From the NCBI GenBank assembly GCA_021018995.1, contig CM037598.1, positions 67,784,671 to 67,848,670 on the forward strand: a DNA stretch of 64,000 bases. Direction: 5' to 3'. Shown piece after piece: positions 10,883 to 21,894 of this stretch (positions are counted from its first letter, which is position 1; each line of letters opens with the position of its first letter). The stretch comes from Chloranthus sessilifolius. Taxonomy: Eukaryota > Streptophyta > Magnoliopsida > Chloranthales > Chloranthaceae. Below the pieces are notes generated by a model that saw only the letters and a list, made by a program, of their open reading frames with translations, had not been told where the DNA came from and searched no databases. The translations under genes were made by a program, and so were the position numbers.

Positions 10883-12092
10883 CTGAGATGCCATTCCTTT
10901 ACCTATTCGGGTTTGGATGGAGGGTGCTAATTGATATGGCTCTTTGGAGTCAGCCTCTATCATGCCAATCGTGGGATCGTCTGAGATTCTGTCCTTAAAT
11001 GTCAGCATAGTCCTGTGACGGTTTATCACAGGGGGAGATTGTGCAGGTATGGAACATCGCTCCTCAAAGATAGATAATGCAGCCAGGTCTATTTCCAGGC
11101 TTGGAGGGATGATCTAGGGATTGGTGGGGTGAACAGGTGTCGCAGGTTTATGTGGGGTTAATCGGGTTACCCTATTCCGATCAATTTTCATAACCCCGGC
11201 ACTCACAAATGAATCTCTGATGTGAGGCCTGGGAGAGGGCTTCTCCTCTAAGCTGATTCCCCGGGGTTTGGATGATATGGATGATGGGGGGTTGATGGGG
11301 ATCATGGGGGAATAGGCATAGAGGCTTGATAGTGTATGAGAGGGGTTCATGGATGAGAGGGGTTGTCTTTGGAGGCTTTCCATCTAGTTTAGGCCTGGAC
11401 TATCTCCTCCATCATAGCCATTGGAGAGAGATCGGATGGAGATGGCATATTTAAGGGATGGTGGGGCATAGATGAGGTGGATGTGGTGGGAAAATTGGGA
11501 ATGGCCCCGGTAAAATTGGACATGACCTGGGTAAATGGTGGGATATGGGGTGGGTTAGAGAAATTAGGTGGGGCATTGGTGAATGGGGGTGGATTGGGTA
11601 TATATGGGGATGATGAGGGATGGAGTATGGATGTGGGGGATGAGAGAGAAAAGTTGGTCATGGCCCCAGTAAAAATGTGCATGACCTGGGTAGATGGAGG
11701 GATGTATGAGGGATTGGTAAAATTGGATGTGACATGGGTAGATGCGGGTGGATCACGTATGTGTCGGGCGGATGAGAAATAGGGTATATTGGTGAAGGTG
11801 GAGGATTGGATCAAGTTTTAAATGGGTGTGGATGGAAGGTGAGATGGATTGGGAATGGCCATGGACGGGTGAATGTGCATGGCTTGGCAAAATGATATGG
11901 AATGGGGGGTTGGATTTTGGGCATTTTTGGAGATGATAGATTGGAAAATGGGGGTGCCAAATGGGCCGATAACGGTGAAGGGTGATTGGGTGAGGGGGAC
12001 GGAAGTAAACATTTCTTCCGTGTGGGAGTGAGTCGGGGAACGTGGTGGGGATGAGTCGAGATCGGCGTATTTCGGGCCACTACCCACGACAT
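10883..12092 (-). pseudogene. E1 Pro/Ser/Thr-rich ORF of unknown function
   Basis: Open frames 12087-11818, 11814-11389 and about 11100-10871 encode a low-complexity protein rich in Pro, Ser, Thr, Asn and His. It has repeated IPPFTQVM and PNFSNPPHIP-like blocks, then a charged end (MLTFKDRISDDPTIGMIE, about 11010). It lies where Tat elements carry gag and protease, but no capsid-like block, zinc knuckle or D-T/S-G protease motif is seen. It may be the N-terminal region of a gag polyprotein whose core was deleted. The internal repeats near 11477-11545 and 11650-11735 are similar to each other. Confidence 0.4.
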
Positions 12093-13466
12093 GGCTCGGT
12101 ATCTGGTAGGGTACGGGTGCCTCGGATGGGGCCCATAAAGCTTCCTTCTCCTTTCCCTACAGGATGCCGGAGGACAAGATGATGCCCTTGTGCCTGCACC
12201 ACAAATCTCTTTTTTTGGAATTTTTTGGTTTATTTAATTTTTTTTTTAAAATTGAAAATGAAATGATTTAAGATTCTGAGGCCTTTGAATTCCCATCTTG
12301 GGTGGCTTTCATACCCTAAATAGGTCCCGTGGCAAAGACTCCGAAGCGCTTTGGAAGAATCAAAGGGAAACCCTTTGATCTATTGAAGACACAAAAATCG
12401 ATGCAAAACAACCCAATCCCCCAGAATGGGTAAAAAAGAAGTCACCTTCTCTTGGCCGGTGGGGGTGTATTGGCGTTGGATAGTGTGGGGCCTAAACAGG
12501 GGCACTAAAAACACTAATCAGGGAATTCAGGAGGGTGGAAAAGGCCACAGACTCGGGTTGCTCTGTCTAAAGCAGACTTGGCGCAACTAATAGATGCGCC
12601 AGGTCAAAAGCTAGCGCAACTAATACATACTCCAGAACACTTATGGGAATTTTTACCTTGGCGCATGTATTAGTGGTGCCAGGCAAACAGAGGGCTTTGA
12701 CAGTTTTGACAGTAGGGAACAGCAGCCCGAAATGTGTCTTCTTTCATATTTTTCTGGAAGCTATGCTTCCGGGGACTGACTGTTTAATTACAACGGGTAC
12801 ATGGCCGGTGCGGGTCCACTAATGCTCACTTTCTCCGGGTTTTAGGCTAAGTAACGAGAAGGTTACCCACCTGATATACCTCAAGCGTAAGTTTCCCATG
12901 TACTAGGTGGGCTGGAACTTTTTTGGATCATCACCACTAGGGGCTGCCGCCGTACTAAGAACCGGGAGGTTGTATGCGTGCCTAGAAAAATCCAAACCAA
13001 AAAAATCTACCCCGCAAAAATTGATTAAGTCTCCCTTGTTGGTTCAATTTTAATTTTTCAATTTTATGGGAGCTTTCTTAAGTTCAAAGACCAAGGGTGA
13101 TGATCCCATGCCGCCCCTATGGGCCGGCATCCACCGTTGGAATATGTTTGCAGAAATGTAAATGCGCACGTAGGCCCGCCAAACGGCTAAGGCACCTTAA
13201 ATGACGTAAAAGTAAAAGAAATTAAATGTAAAGAACAAGTAGGCCCGCCAACCGGCTAAGGCACCAAAATGACTAAAAAGTAAAAGAATTTACATGTTGT
13301 GCGCAAGTAGGCCCGCCAATCGACTAAGGCTTGTAAATGACGTAGAAATAGGGGTAAGTGAAATGACGTAATTATAGGGGTGAATAAAAATAGTAAAAAA
13401 AATAGTAAAAATGGTTAGTAAAAATAAATAAAGTAGGCCAAAATTCAAGGGGAAGCTCTGCTAGCT
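12093..13466. other. E1 5' leader
   Basis: Non-coding leader between the primer site and the first ORF. It holds two complete E1 palindromes (12578-12601 and 12658-12681) with a degenerate one between them, and a three-copy tandem repeat near the primer site. No gene is supported. Confidence 0.6.
13170..13375. repeat. 68-bp tandem repeat in E1 leader
   Basis: Three units start at 13170, 13239 and 13307, each opening with GTAGGCCCGCCAA and continuing CGGCTAAGGCACC or a variant, then a purine-rich tail with TGACGTA. Confidence 0.75.
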
Positions 13467-13486
13467 ACTCCCCAACAGAGTCATCA
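13467..13486 (-). promoter_or_regulatory. E1 primer-binding site
   Basis: On the minus strand this reads TGATGACTCTGTTGGGGAGT immediately after the LTR. It resembles the TGGCGACTC(C/T)G(C/T)TGGGGA primer site of Tat and Ogre elements, usually assigned to tRNA-Arg, with two or three changes near the 5' end. Confidence 0.65.
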
Positions 13487-15088
13487 TCTGTACAACCATG
13501 GGAATCATGACGATCCCGTCGCGATGAAGCGCACTCTCTAAAAAATTTAGAGTCGCCACCCGGAGCTTTCGGTGTCTCGGGAAACCCAAATCAATTTTTA
13601 TAAGCACCGAAGTGCCACAAATATGACTCTGATTTACCAATTCACGCCAAAGGCTCTTGGGTAGGGGCTTCGGTTATCGATCGAAAAGGTGTTAGGCACC
13701 CGATCAACCCGTTTAATGCGGTCTCTACTTATGACCAAAACAAGAATAAAAATAAAGACGCAAAAAGTCTTTCCTCTTGCCTTTAAGGCACTAAGATCCT
13801 ATTTGCGCCGCTCCGTTCCTACTAAAATTTTGGCGACGTAACGACATAAATGAGAGGATAAAGAAAGAACCGATAAGGTAGAGGAATAGAGGGGAGAGCT
13901 ACAGCTCTCGGGGCCTTATTGCACCACTGTGGATCTTCGTGTGGGCGCACTTCGGTGAGCTTCCGATAGCTTGGATGGTGGAATGAAGGGTTCTAACTCC
14001 TAAGGCTTGCTAGTTAAGGGGTAGAGGAGGGAGGCTAGAGGATAACTCTCACCTAATCTATGAGGTTTTTTATGAAAGAGGGGGTCTAAAGGACACTTTC
14101 AAGTTCTAGAATTTGTATGGAGGATGGTGCACCAAAGGGGAAAATAGCTTCTTTCTTAATTTTCTCTCTTAAGAAAATTTTCAAGCCCTTTCAAAGGAAG
14201 CGGTGCCTCTCTATTTATAGGAAAAGGAGAGATTAGGAGGGTGTCTAGAGGCTAAGTAAGCTTAGGAATTAGGTAATCTATCCATCTAAGGGTTCTAGGG
14301 TTTTTAGAACCTTGGAAAGTGTGAAAACTAGCTCCAATGGTGGATGATAGGTTAGAGCTTTAAGGCACTCAAAGGATTACAAATAGAATAGGAATGGGTG
14401 CAACAGAACAAGCAAAACACATCCAAGGGATCAAGATGGTCAACAAGTCAAACCCTAATCTCAAAATTTGACTAGAAAACCTAGGGTTACTGTAGCTAAG
14501 CCTAGCACAACTAATAGATGTACCAAGCTTAGATACCATAAAATAGTGTCATCACAGGGATTTGGGAAGTTGATTGCTCGAGGTGGGACCCACATAAGGT
14601 TGGCGTAACTAATAGTTGTGCGAAGCCATTTCTGAGGAGAAAATGAAGCTCTCGCAAGGTTGCAAATGAACCTCTTGATAGGCTTAAAACATGCCCATGT
14701 GTGCCCAACCTTCGAATTGCTGTAACTTTTGATGCATAGCTCGGATCGGGGCAATTCCTGGCTTGTTGGAAAGCTGGAGACTTCTACTTTTCAATGTTAT
14801 GTGATTCAATTGTAGTAGAAGATCTCAGCTAGTCTCGATGCACCACTCTTTGATCACTGCCCAGGAAAGTCTAAGTATGGGTTCGTAAGGGATTATAAAG
14901 GTTGGGATTGGTTTCTAAATGTTCGAGGAGGTTTCTAAGGGGTTAGGGGTGACTCCTAAGGGTTTGGGATGACTCCTAAGGTTTGGGGAAGGTTTCTAAG
15001 GGTTCCATACATGGCATTGGAAGCTCGAAAGTGCGCCTCTCTCGAAATGTGTTTCGATCAGGCCTTGGGCCAAATTTGGGTGTCTATA
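13487..15088 (-). repeat. E1 5' LTR
   Basis: The right edge TGTCTATA (15081-15088) is a one-base variant of the TGTCTACA edge of the other LTR. The left edge is placed by the primer site. The length is about 1.6 kb. It holds a perfect TATA box, two E1 palindromes (14503-14526, 14600-14623), the GGTGGCGACTCTAAA block (13540-13560) common at Tat LTR ends, and the minisatellite. Outside it, ATTTT (15089-15093) would be the target duplication. Confidence 0.8.
14211..14220 (-). promoter_or_regulatory. TATA box of E1 5' LTR
   Basis: The minus strand reads CTATAAATAG, an ideal plant TATA box about 870 bases from the LTR start. It would direct genomic RNA synthesis. Sequence and relative position match the TATA box of the E2 LTRs. 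Confidence 0.7.
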
Positions 15089-15275
15089 ATTTTTATTTTA
15101 TTTATCACTTCTTAGGCCTTTGTAGGTTTATTCGGAGCCAGTGAATCAAGGTTCAACTTTCCCTGATCAGAGAAGCCAGAGAGTCAAATCTGTTTCTCTC
15201 CCTGCTTTCTAAAATAAAAATCAAATAAAGCTAAAAATAATAATAATAATAATAAAAATATCAAATTTTTAGTGT

Positions 15276-16640
15276 ATGCATCACACTAGATCTCAAAGTT
15301 TAGATTTCTTTGACTGTGATTCAGAAATTGAAAGGACTCTCCCGCGCACATTAGCATCAACCCGATCTTCTAGGAGAGAATTTTTAACCATGGCTGACGA
15401 CCGCTCGATTCAAACACACTTTAGCCCAGTTGCTCTGACTGCACCCTCCTGTATAGTTATACCAGAGGTTGCAGTCAGACAGAATTATGAAATCAAGCTC
15501 AATACACTTCAAGTTGTACCTACTTTTCATGAGCATGATAGAGAAGATCTCTATCAACATTTAAGGGATTTTATAGAACTCTGCACGATGTTACAACTAT
15601 CGACGGCTAATGAGGAGTCAGTCAAGCTACGGTTGTTCCCTTTTTCTCTTAAAGACAGAGCAAAGGCATGGCTAACCTCACTACCTGCCAGGAGTATAAC
15701 CACTTGGGATGAACTTCAATCCAAATTCTTAAATGAGTACTTCCCAATTAGTAGAACTAACCCGATTCATCAAACAATTCAAGATTTCAGGCAATAGCCT
15801 GGAGAATTGTTTCATGAAAGTTAGCAGCGCGTGAAAGACCTACTACAAAAGTGCCCTCATCATGATGTGTCAAACTAGTCAATAACGCAGAGTTTCTATC
15901 AAGGGTTGACTGAGACTAACCAGTCGACAGCAAATGTTGTGAGCAAAGGAGCCTTTATGGCTCAGAATGGCCAGCAGTCTTGGAACCTATTCGAGAAATC
16001 AGTTGATAACTCAAAGTAAAAATAGGCCTTGCTTAGATCTGATCCAGATATCACTCGTTACACCCCGCTCGCGAGGGGTGGAGTTTATGATCTCCGTAAA
16101 GATAAAGTAAAGAAGGAGGATGATATGAGTGCAAAGGTTTTGGCTCTTGAACAACATATCGCAACATTAATGGCTGCCAAACCTAGCACTCCGGATAGAC
16201 CCTTGGCAAACTGTTCTAACTGCCAGTCTCAAAGTTATACTAAAAACCCAGCTACGGCATCATATCAAGAGGTGATGGAAAAGAGCAAGTAATGGCATTC
16301 CAAAGGGGAGACTATGGGAATACCTATAACCCGTCATGGAGGAACCACTCCGAATTTAATTATGGTTCCATGAGAGGTGCACAGCTAGCACCAACTGTTG
16401 TGCAACCCAGACTTTCCCAAAATCAAGTATTCCATCCAAGACCTCCCCTGATGACTTGTCGCAATAATATGGCCCATAAAACAATGCGCCTGATGCCACA
16501 GTTATTCAAATCCTCCGCGATTTGCAGCAACAATTGTATCAACATTCCAAAGACCTATCCCAATTTGCTCAATTCTCTCAAGTGCTTCATTCACACATAA
16601 TCCATTACAAAACTAGAAAGACAGATTAGCCAGCTAGCTT
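15276..16640 (+). pseudogene. N gag (Athila-type capsid precursor)
   Basis: It starts at 15276 with an SEIERTL-like lead, then MADDRSIQTHFSP (15390). The retrotransposon gag core follows: LQVVPTFHEHDREDLYQHL, FIELCTMLQLS, LRLFPFSLKDRAKAWLTSLP, ITTWDELQSKFLNEYFPIS (about 15500-15770). A Cys-containing NCSNCQSQ remnant lies near 16215, and a QIGQLASQVAKRESG-like C-terminal block near 16625. Gag would form the virus-like particle. Stops at 15795 and about 15880 and frameshifts after 16290 break the frame. Confidence 0.8.
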
Positions 16641-17456
16641 CGCAGGTGGCAAAGAGAGAAAGTGGCTAGTTGCTGATGCAGCCAGTTAACAATTCTAGAG
16701 GACAAGTGTATACCCCCCCCCAAACTATGTAAACTCAATCAAAACTGAGTATACACCCTTTGTAACCTCAAGGAATCGTCTCCCCTCAACCCAAACTGAA
16801 AACCTCAAGGAATTATCGAGCTACCGACTCATCCGTAGCACCCTTTGTAAATTATGTTTCTTTTCTTTTAAGTTTAGGCATTACATTACAGGCCAAATTA
16901 TTGTAAAATGATGGATCATAATATAATCCCTATTGTATACTTCTACGAACAAGCATATGGATTTACGATTGATCGTAAGTTTGGATATGCCTATCAGTTG
17001 AGACGCAACGATTGTGATTTAACTGATACAAGAGTTTGTATTTACCATTGCTGAAAGCTTAGAGTCGACCGATGATTCTAGGTTAGAACACGCGTGACAA
17101 CCGGTTCTAGAGGTCATCACTGATATAGGGCCTACATATTCGAGAGAGGATATGTCGGCCCCATTTTCGAACTCTCCATTTTTGCTCCTGTTGTCCCTCT
17201 ACTTTTCAAATACCCCTCGATCAAGACTCACCAATTTTTCTTAAAACTTCCCTTGCATTTTCTGTTCACTTTAAGAAACCCTACAGATGTACCAGTTGAC
17301 ATTTTGAAATTAGGGTTGGTGATTAGCCGAGAGCAAGGTAACAATCTCTATTTTTAAACGAATGAGTCTCTGTAATTGATATGAATTCATAAATGCAAGT
17401 GAAACTTACTGAGCATTATTCTTATATATCTTGCAAAAAAGAAGAAGATTTCCAAC
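16641..17456. other. Leader of second ORF in N
   Basis: Non-coding. It contains the palindrome ACGATTGATCGT (16974-16985), a pyrimidine-rich tract (17150-17300) like a leader, and a possible intron with donor AGCAAG/GTAACA near 17336 and an acceptor in TTGCAAAAAAG just before the ATG at 17457. This agrees with expression of the second ORF from a separate or spliced RNA. Confidence 0.4.
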
Positions 17457-20101
17457 ATGCCGGATTCTACAAGCAAGCGACAGAGGGAAGAGAAAGAAGT
17501 TTTTGGTGAAGAAGGTAACAGTTCTGATTAATCTCCAATTATTAGCCGAATTGCACGGACTGCTGCCATTAAGGCTAAATCAAAAGTAGCAGACCAACCT
17601 AAAGAGAAATCTAAATCCTCCTCCGAGGTGGTAATTATATAAACACCCGAAGAGAGAGGAGCTTAATCGATATTTGCCCCTGAAAACGGTACAAAAATGG
17701 ATAAAGGCAAAAAGCCAATGTCCTCTAAAAAGACATCGGATCGGATCCCGAGATCAATGAAACATCATCTTGTGGGAGCTGAGGTTGCTTTAGACATTGC
17801 CTTTTGGGAAAAATCTAAAATTTGTGGAGTCTATCAAGTATTTTATAGATGCAGGGCTGCATTACTTTTTAGAGACCAAAGTCACACAAGTCTACCCAAG
17901 ATTGGTACGACTGTTTTATAAAAATATGATCAATTGTAGCAAGGGTTCATTCCTAGTTCTTTCCACAACCATTGATGGACTCCCAATACTTATAACAATG
18001 GCAATGGTTGCTGGAGTTATGAACACGCCCTTAGAAAGACCTGAATTGATGCCTGATAACCCAGAAGCCAATATCTTAAGAGAACCACCTAATACTCTAC
18101 CAAATTTTGTTCGGATGGCGACATAGTTGTTTGGAAAACCCCCAAAAGACAGATCATTTTTCTTACGCAAAGATTTAAAATCAGGGAATTTACGACTCCA
18201 CTTTCTGGATGTCTTGATTCACAAAACCATCCACCCTACGGGTCATGGAACACAATGTAGGGCACTCTTCTCGAGGGCCCTGTATTTAATGGCTAATCGA
18301 TTTTGGTTCAATGTCCCGTCATATCTGTTAGAAGTGATAAACACCATGAGAGAGAAACTGAGTCAAGAAAAATATCAAACGAATAAATTATGTCTACCCT
18401 TTAGAGGTTTGATTACAAACCTATTGATGAATGTGGGATATGGCATTGAGCCCAAGGGAAATACCCTACCCAGATCAGAGGAAAGTCTAACAGCCATAGC
18501 TTATAGGAGAACCCTAAGCTCCGAGAACAAAAAGAAGATTCCTACTACTATATAAACAATAGGTACTTTTTCTATACCAGAGACCACACAAGAACTTGTA
18601 ACAAATACAGAGGTCCTGGATGAGCCAGTCGTTGCAATAACCGCTATCCCAAGAGAATCAGCTGTAGCAAAAGGAATGAGTACTTTTACTCTTCCTCAAG
18701 AAAAAAAGGAGCCTAGCTCCCCGAAACATGGCAAATTAGCTACACAGGAAAGAACGTTGGCATCAGTACCTGTTGAAGAGCACATTAATTTGTATGATCT
18801 AGTGTTGGAGTCACCAACAGGGCATACTTTGCCCACTTCCACAATGCCAACTACACCACCAGCTATTCCTGTAGGAGCTCAGGTGAGCTCACTTAACCCT
18901 ACAGCAAAAGAAACCACTCCACAAAGAGAGGAGCTAATTACTAAATTGGCTACTTCTAGCCATGTTCCTGCACTTCTTGAGTCGATTGCTCCACCTATAA
19001 CTCCATTAACTGCAAAGCAGACTCTTACATTTCAAGCGATAGAAGCAGGACAAAGTTTTGAAACTCTACGAGTGGGTTTCACAGAATTGATGAATCAAGA
19101 GATGTCTCCTCCAATCACCACTACAACAGTTTTGATATTTGAGCAGCCTGATCTAGAAAGAAGACTATGAGAAGTAGAGCTATGGCAGAGTACAAATGTA
19201 CCCAACTTGATTCCATTGTTAGGCGTAGTCAGAAAATTGATGGAAGAATTCAATATATTGAAAAATAGAGTCCTCGAATCCAACCATGCCTACGACACAA
19301 GAACGCCTCGAGCTGCTTGAAAACTTAAGGCGGAAGGCAGTCAAAGACCACTAGGCGCACTGGACAGCAGAAACAGCAAGGAAAGTCCATGAAGCCACTA
19401 GGGCACTTCAATCTCAAATAGTGCAGCTGCGAGAAGAAAACAGACTATTGCACATAAATCAACAGGCGTGGGAAGGAGAGAAGAAGGAATATGAGGATAA
19501 GATAACTAATCTGGTGGAGCAATTTGGAGAATTCATTGAAGACCCAAACGCAACAGAGAATAAAAGAGAAAAAGCCCATCAACAAACCCCTCAACAACAT
19601 GCTGAATGAAAAAACTCATGAACTTACAACGAAACAAGGGAAACTGCTTAAATTGCAAGAACATAAAAATTTCCTACTCCTTACTTGTGCTGAACAAAAG
19701 GAGAAAATTGAGTCAATAACGAGCAAGTTCTGGGTCACAGTAACAAGTTACACACTGAAGCTGACAAGCTGAAAGATGAGTTACAAGAAAAGTCCATTGT
19801 CATCATCAAATTAAAAGAGGACTTGAGAAAGAAGGAATCAATTGAAAACCAGCTACGAGTTTTAGAAGAAAAATATGAGGCAATGATAGCAAAGGAAGTT
19901 AGCTCTACAACCCATCCAAAGGAAATTGATCCAAGATTACATGTGGAGACCGAACCAGATAGAGAATCTGACTGCTCTACTGAAGTGATACCCGAATCTG
20001 AAGAAGAAGATACAGATATTCTTTCTTCAGTAGTAGACCAACCAGAACCAGGTCATTCTTCTTTCGCCCTTGTATCATATCCATCATCACCAAGTGAGTA
20101 A
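17457..20101 (+). pseudogene. N second ORF: putative plant transposon protein domain, coiled-coil C-terminus
   Basis: It starts MPDSTSKRQREEKEV (17457). A Lys-rich stretch leads to a domain at 17797-18530 with YFIDAGLHYFLETK, QVYPRLVRLFYKNM, LSTTIDGLPI, LHFLDVLIHKTI and HGTQCRALFSRALYLMANR. This is the organisation of the putative plant transposon protein domain (PF20167-like) seen in env position of Athila-like elements. A Pro/Thr-rich linker follows (18550-19170), then long charged helices predicting a coiled coil (19290-19900) and an acidic end (SEEEDTDILSS). E3 carries a homologue. The function is unknown; no signal peptide or membrane segment supports an envelope role. Stops and shifts occur at 17529, 17640, about 17800, 18124, 18553, 19168 and 19608. 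Confidence 0.65.
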
Positions 20102-20198
20102 AATTTTTAGAACATCACAAGCCTCACAGGTATGATCTTTTTGGTAAATTTTTAGTATCCCCTATTTTTTTTGTGCCAATGAGGGCATTATCCGATCT

Positions 20199-20212
20199 AA
20201 GTTTGGGGGCAT
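20199..20212 (+). promoter_or_regulatory. Upstream polypurine tract of N
   Basis: AAGTTTGGGGGCAT, about 100 bases after the second ORF and 1.7 kb before the LTR. The equivalent in E3 is on the minus strand at 51142-51156. It could be an extra plus-strand primer. Confidence 0.5.
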
Positions 20213-21880
20213 ATACACTTGTGTATATATTAGTTTAATTTTGTAAATAACACTTAATTTTTTTTTACAGTACTTTTAGGCATTTTTACAGAAGAAATTT
20301 TTTTTCTGTTTTTAGTAGTTCTTAGTTTAAAATTTTTTATTATTTAACCATTACATATGAGTATGATAATAAAAAAATACGATTACAACCTACTGATCGA
20401 TCATAATAGTAGTTCAACAATCAGAAATAGAACAGTTATAATTCATGTTCAGCTTTTCAAGAACACTGCATCAGAATGAATGTTTGAAACTATAAGTTGA
20501 TTTAAACTACAATATTTAGAATATAGTTTCAAAATTATAGAACCAATGAGCTTTAGAGACTAATTTTTCCTTTCTTTTTAGAGAGAGACTGTTATCTATT
20601 CAATTTAAAAATCCTTTGAACTTTTGTTTTTATGAAAAATCTCATATTGTTGAATTTAGAATCCAAATACTCTATGATTATGATAACCTTTTTTTTTTCT
20701 AGAACTATCTGTTAGAAGTATCAAAATAATAAGGCATCTATGCTAGAAAATCGTAAAAATGATTTAAGGCCATCTTTGATTTAAACCAAAGCCAAAAAGC
20801 TAAAATCCCAGAAAATCATTATCCATTGAACCCATATTAGAAGCCTTAAGGGATATGCCAAACAAAAGGGTACGACTGAGAAGAAAGTATTTTAAAGAAT
20901 ATGGGAGAAGAGATAGAAAAATCATAAAATAAGATTCTATAAAAAGAAAAGCATAGATCTTTAGAATAAAAATTGTAAAAAGATGATTCTAGATCTTGGG
21001 ATTTAAAATGGGATTTTACAAAAAAAAAAAAAAAATGGGAAGAAGTTATCCTATTTGTGGATACTTACTGAAGTAGAACAGAAAGAAGACGAAACGATAG
21101 GTGAAAGATGAGTTGAATTCTCATGAAATATTTTGAATCCTTTTACCTTTGTTTGAAACCTCTTAACCCAAAGCTCCATTACAAGCCGAAGGGAGGACTT
21201 TTTTAATTTGTAGTTTATAAAAGCATAAGCCTAGTAGATATGTGAATAATAGATACTATGGATTGCATAGGGAATCATATGAATAGAATTGATTATTCTT
21301 TCCATGAGATTTAAAAATTTTGCAATTATCCTTTGAATAATTCTGAAAATATATCATACTGAGAGAACCCAAAATTTTGATATTTTTTTGAGAGTATGCC
21401 AATAGTGAGAGTTTTTTAATGAAAATGTTTTCTAAATCTGCAGTTTAGAAAAATTTATGATGAATAAACTTTTCGCTGATATGCACACATCCACGCTTTA
21501 CAGGATCAAAATTGTTTAGTTTTGATCAAGGATAACTGTTAGAATGGAAAGTGGTGGTTAATGGAATCATATTTTTAAACAATCATAGTAACCATGCGAT
21601 GATTAAGTAGTTAGTGTATAAAATTAGTTTAGATTTTTAACCTTTTATTTTCTTTTAATCTTGAAAAAATAAATTTTTGAAAAATCCAAAAATATTTGAA
21701 ATTTCTAGGTAACTTCACTGAAATTCTTCAAGAGACTATAACTCCTCCACTAGGGATCACCTAGGGATTTAAAGGCTAGTTGCATCTGCTAAATGCAATC
21801 GTGCTCCCTATGAAAGTGGAATTTAAATTCTTAGTTTAGGATATTTTAATTTTCCTTGTTTGCTAGGGACTAGCAAAGCT

Positions 21881-21894
21881 TAAGTTTGGGGGTT
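21881..21894 (+). promoter_or_regulatory. N polypurine tract at the 3' LTR
   Basis: TAAGTTTGGGGGTT directly before TGATCAATTA. The preceding GCTAGGGACTAGCAA is nearly identical to the sequence before the E3 3' LTR, which fixes the LTR start. Confidence 0.65.

Larger units (their letters stand above)
1..15088 (-). mobile_element. E1: Tat-lineage Ty3/gypsy retrotransposon, 3' end cut by window edge
   Basis: Minus-strand order is 5' LTR (13487-15088), primer site, leader, Pro/Ser-rich ORF, RT, RNase H, archaeal-type RNase H, integrase, a 6.5-kb 3' region, polypurine tract and 3' LTR (1-611, truncated). The second RNase H and the long 3' region with antisense genes are hallmarks of the plant Tat lineage (Retand, Grande and Ogre relatives). 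The internal part is about 12.9 kb. No gag core or protease was found, and coding parts carry many stops and frameshifts, so the copy is not autonomous. It interrupts the leader of element N. The target duplication cannot be tested because the left end lies outside the window. Confidence 0.88.
20102..21894. other. N 3' non-coding region
   Basis: AT-rich, without credible coding sequence. It begins with a GTATCCCCTATTTT..AATGAGGGCATTATCC block and a first polypurine tract at 20199, and ends in the true polypurine tract at the LTR. E3 has the same arrangement in mirror orientation. Confidence 0.6.

Noticed and set aside
11477-11782. Gly/Val-rich 101-residue frame on the plus strand
   Set aside because: Shadow of the Pro/Ser-rich minus-strand ORF of E1; the composition mirrors it.
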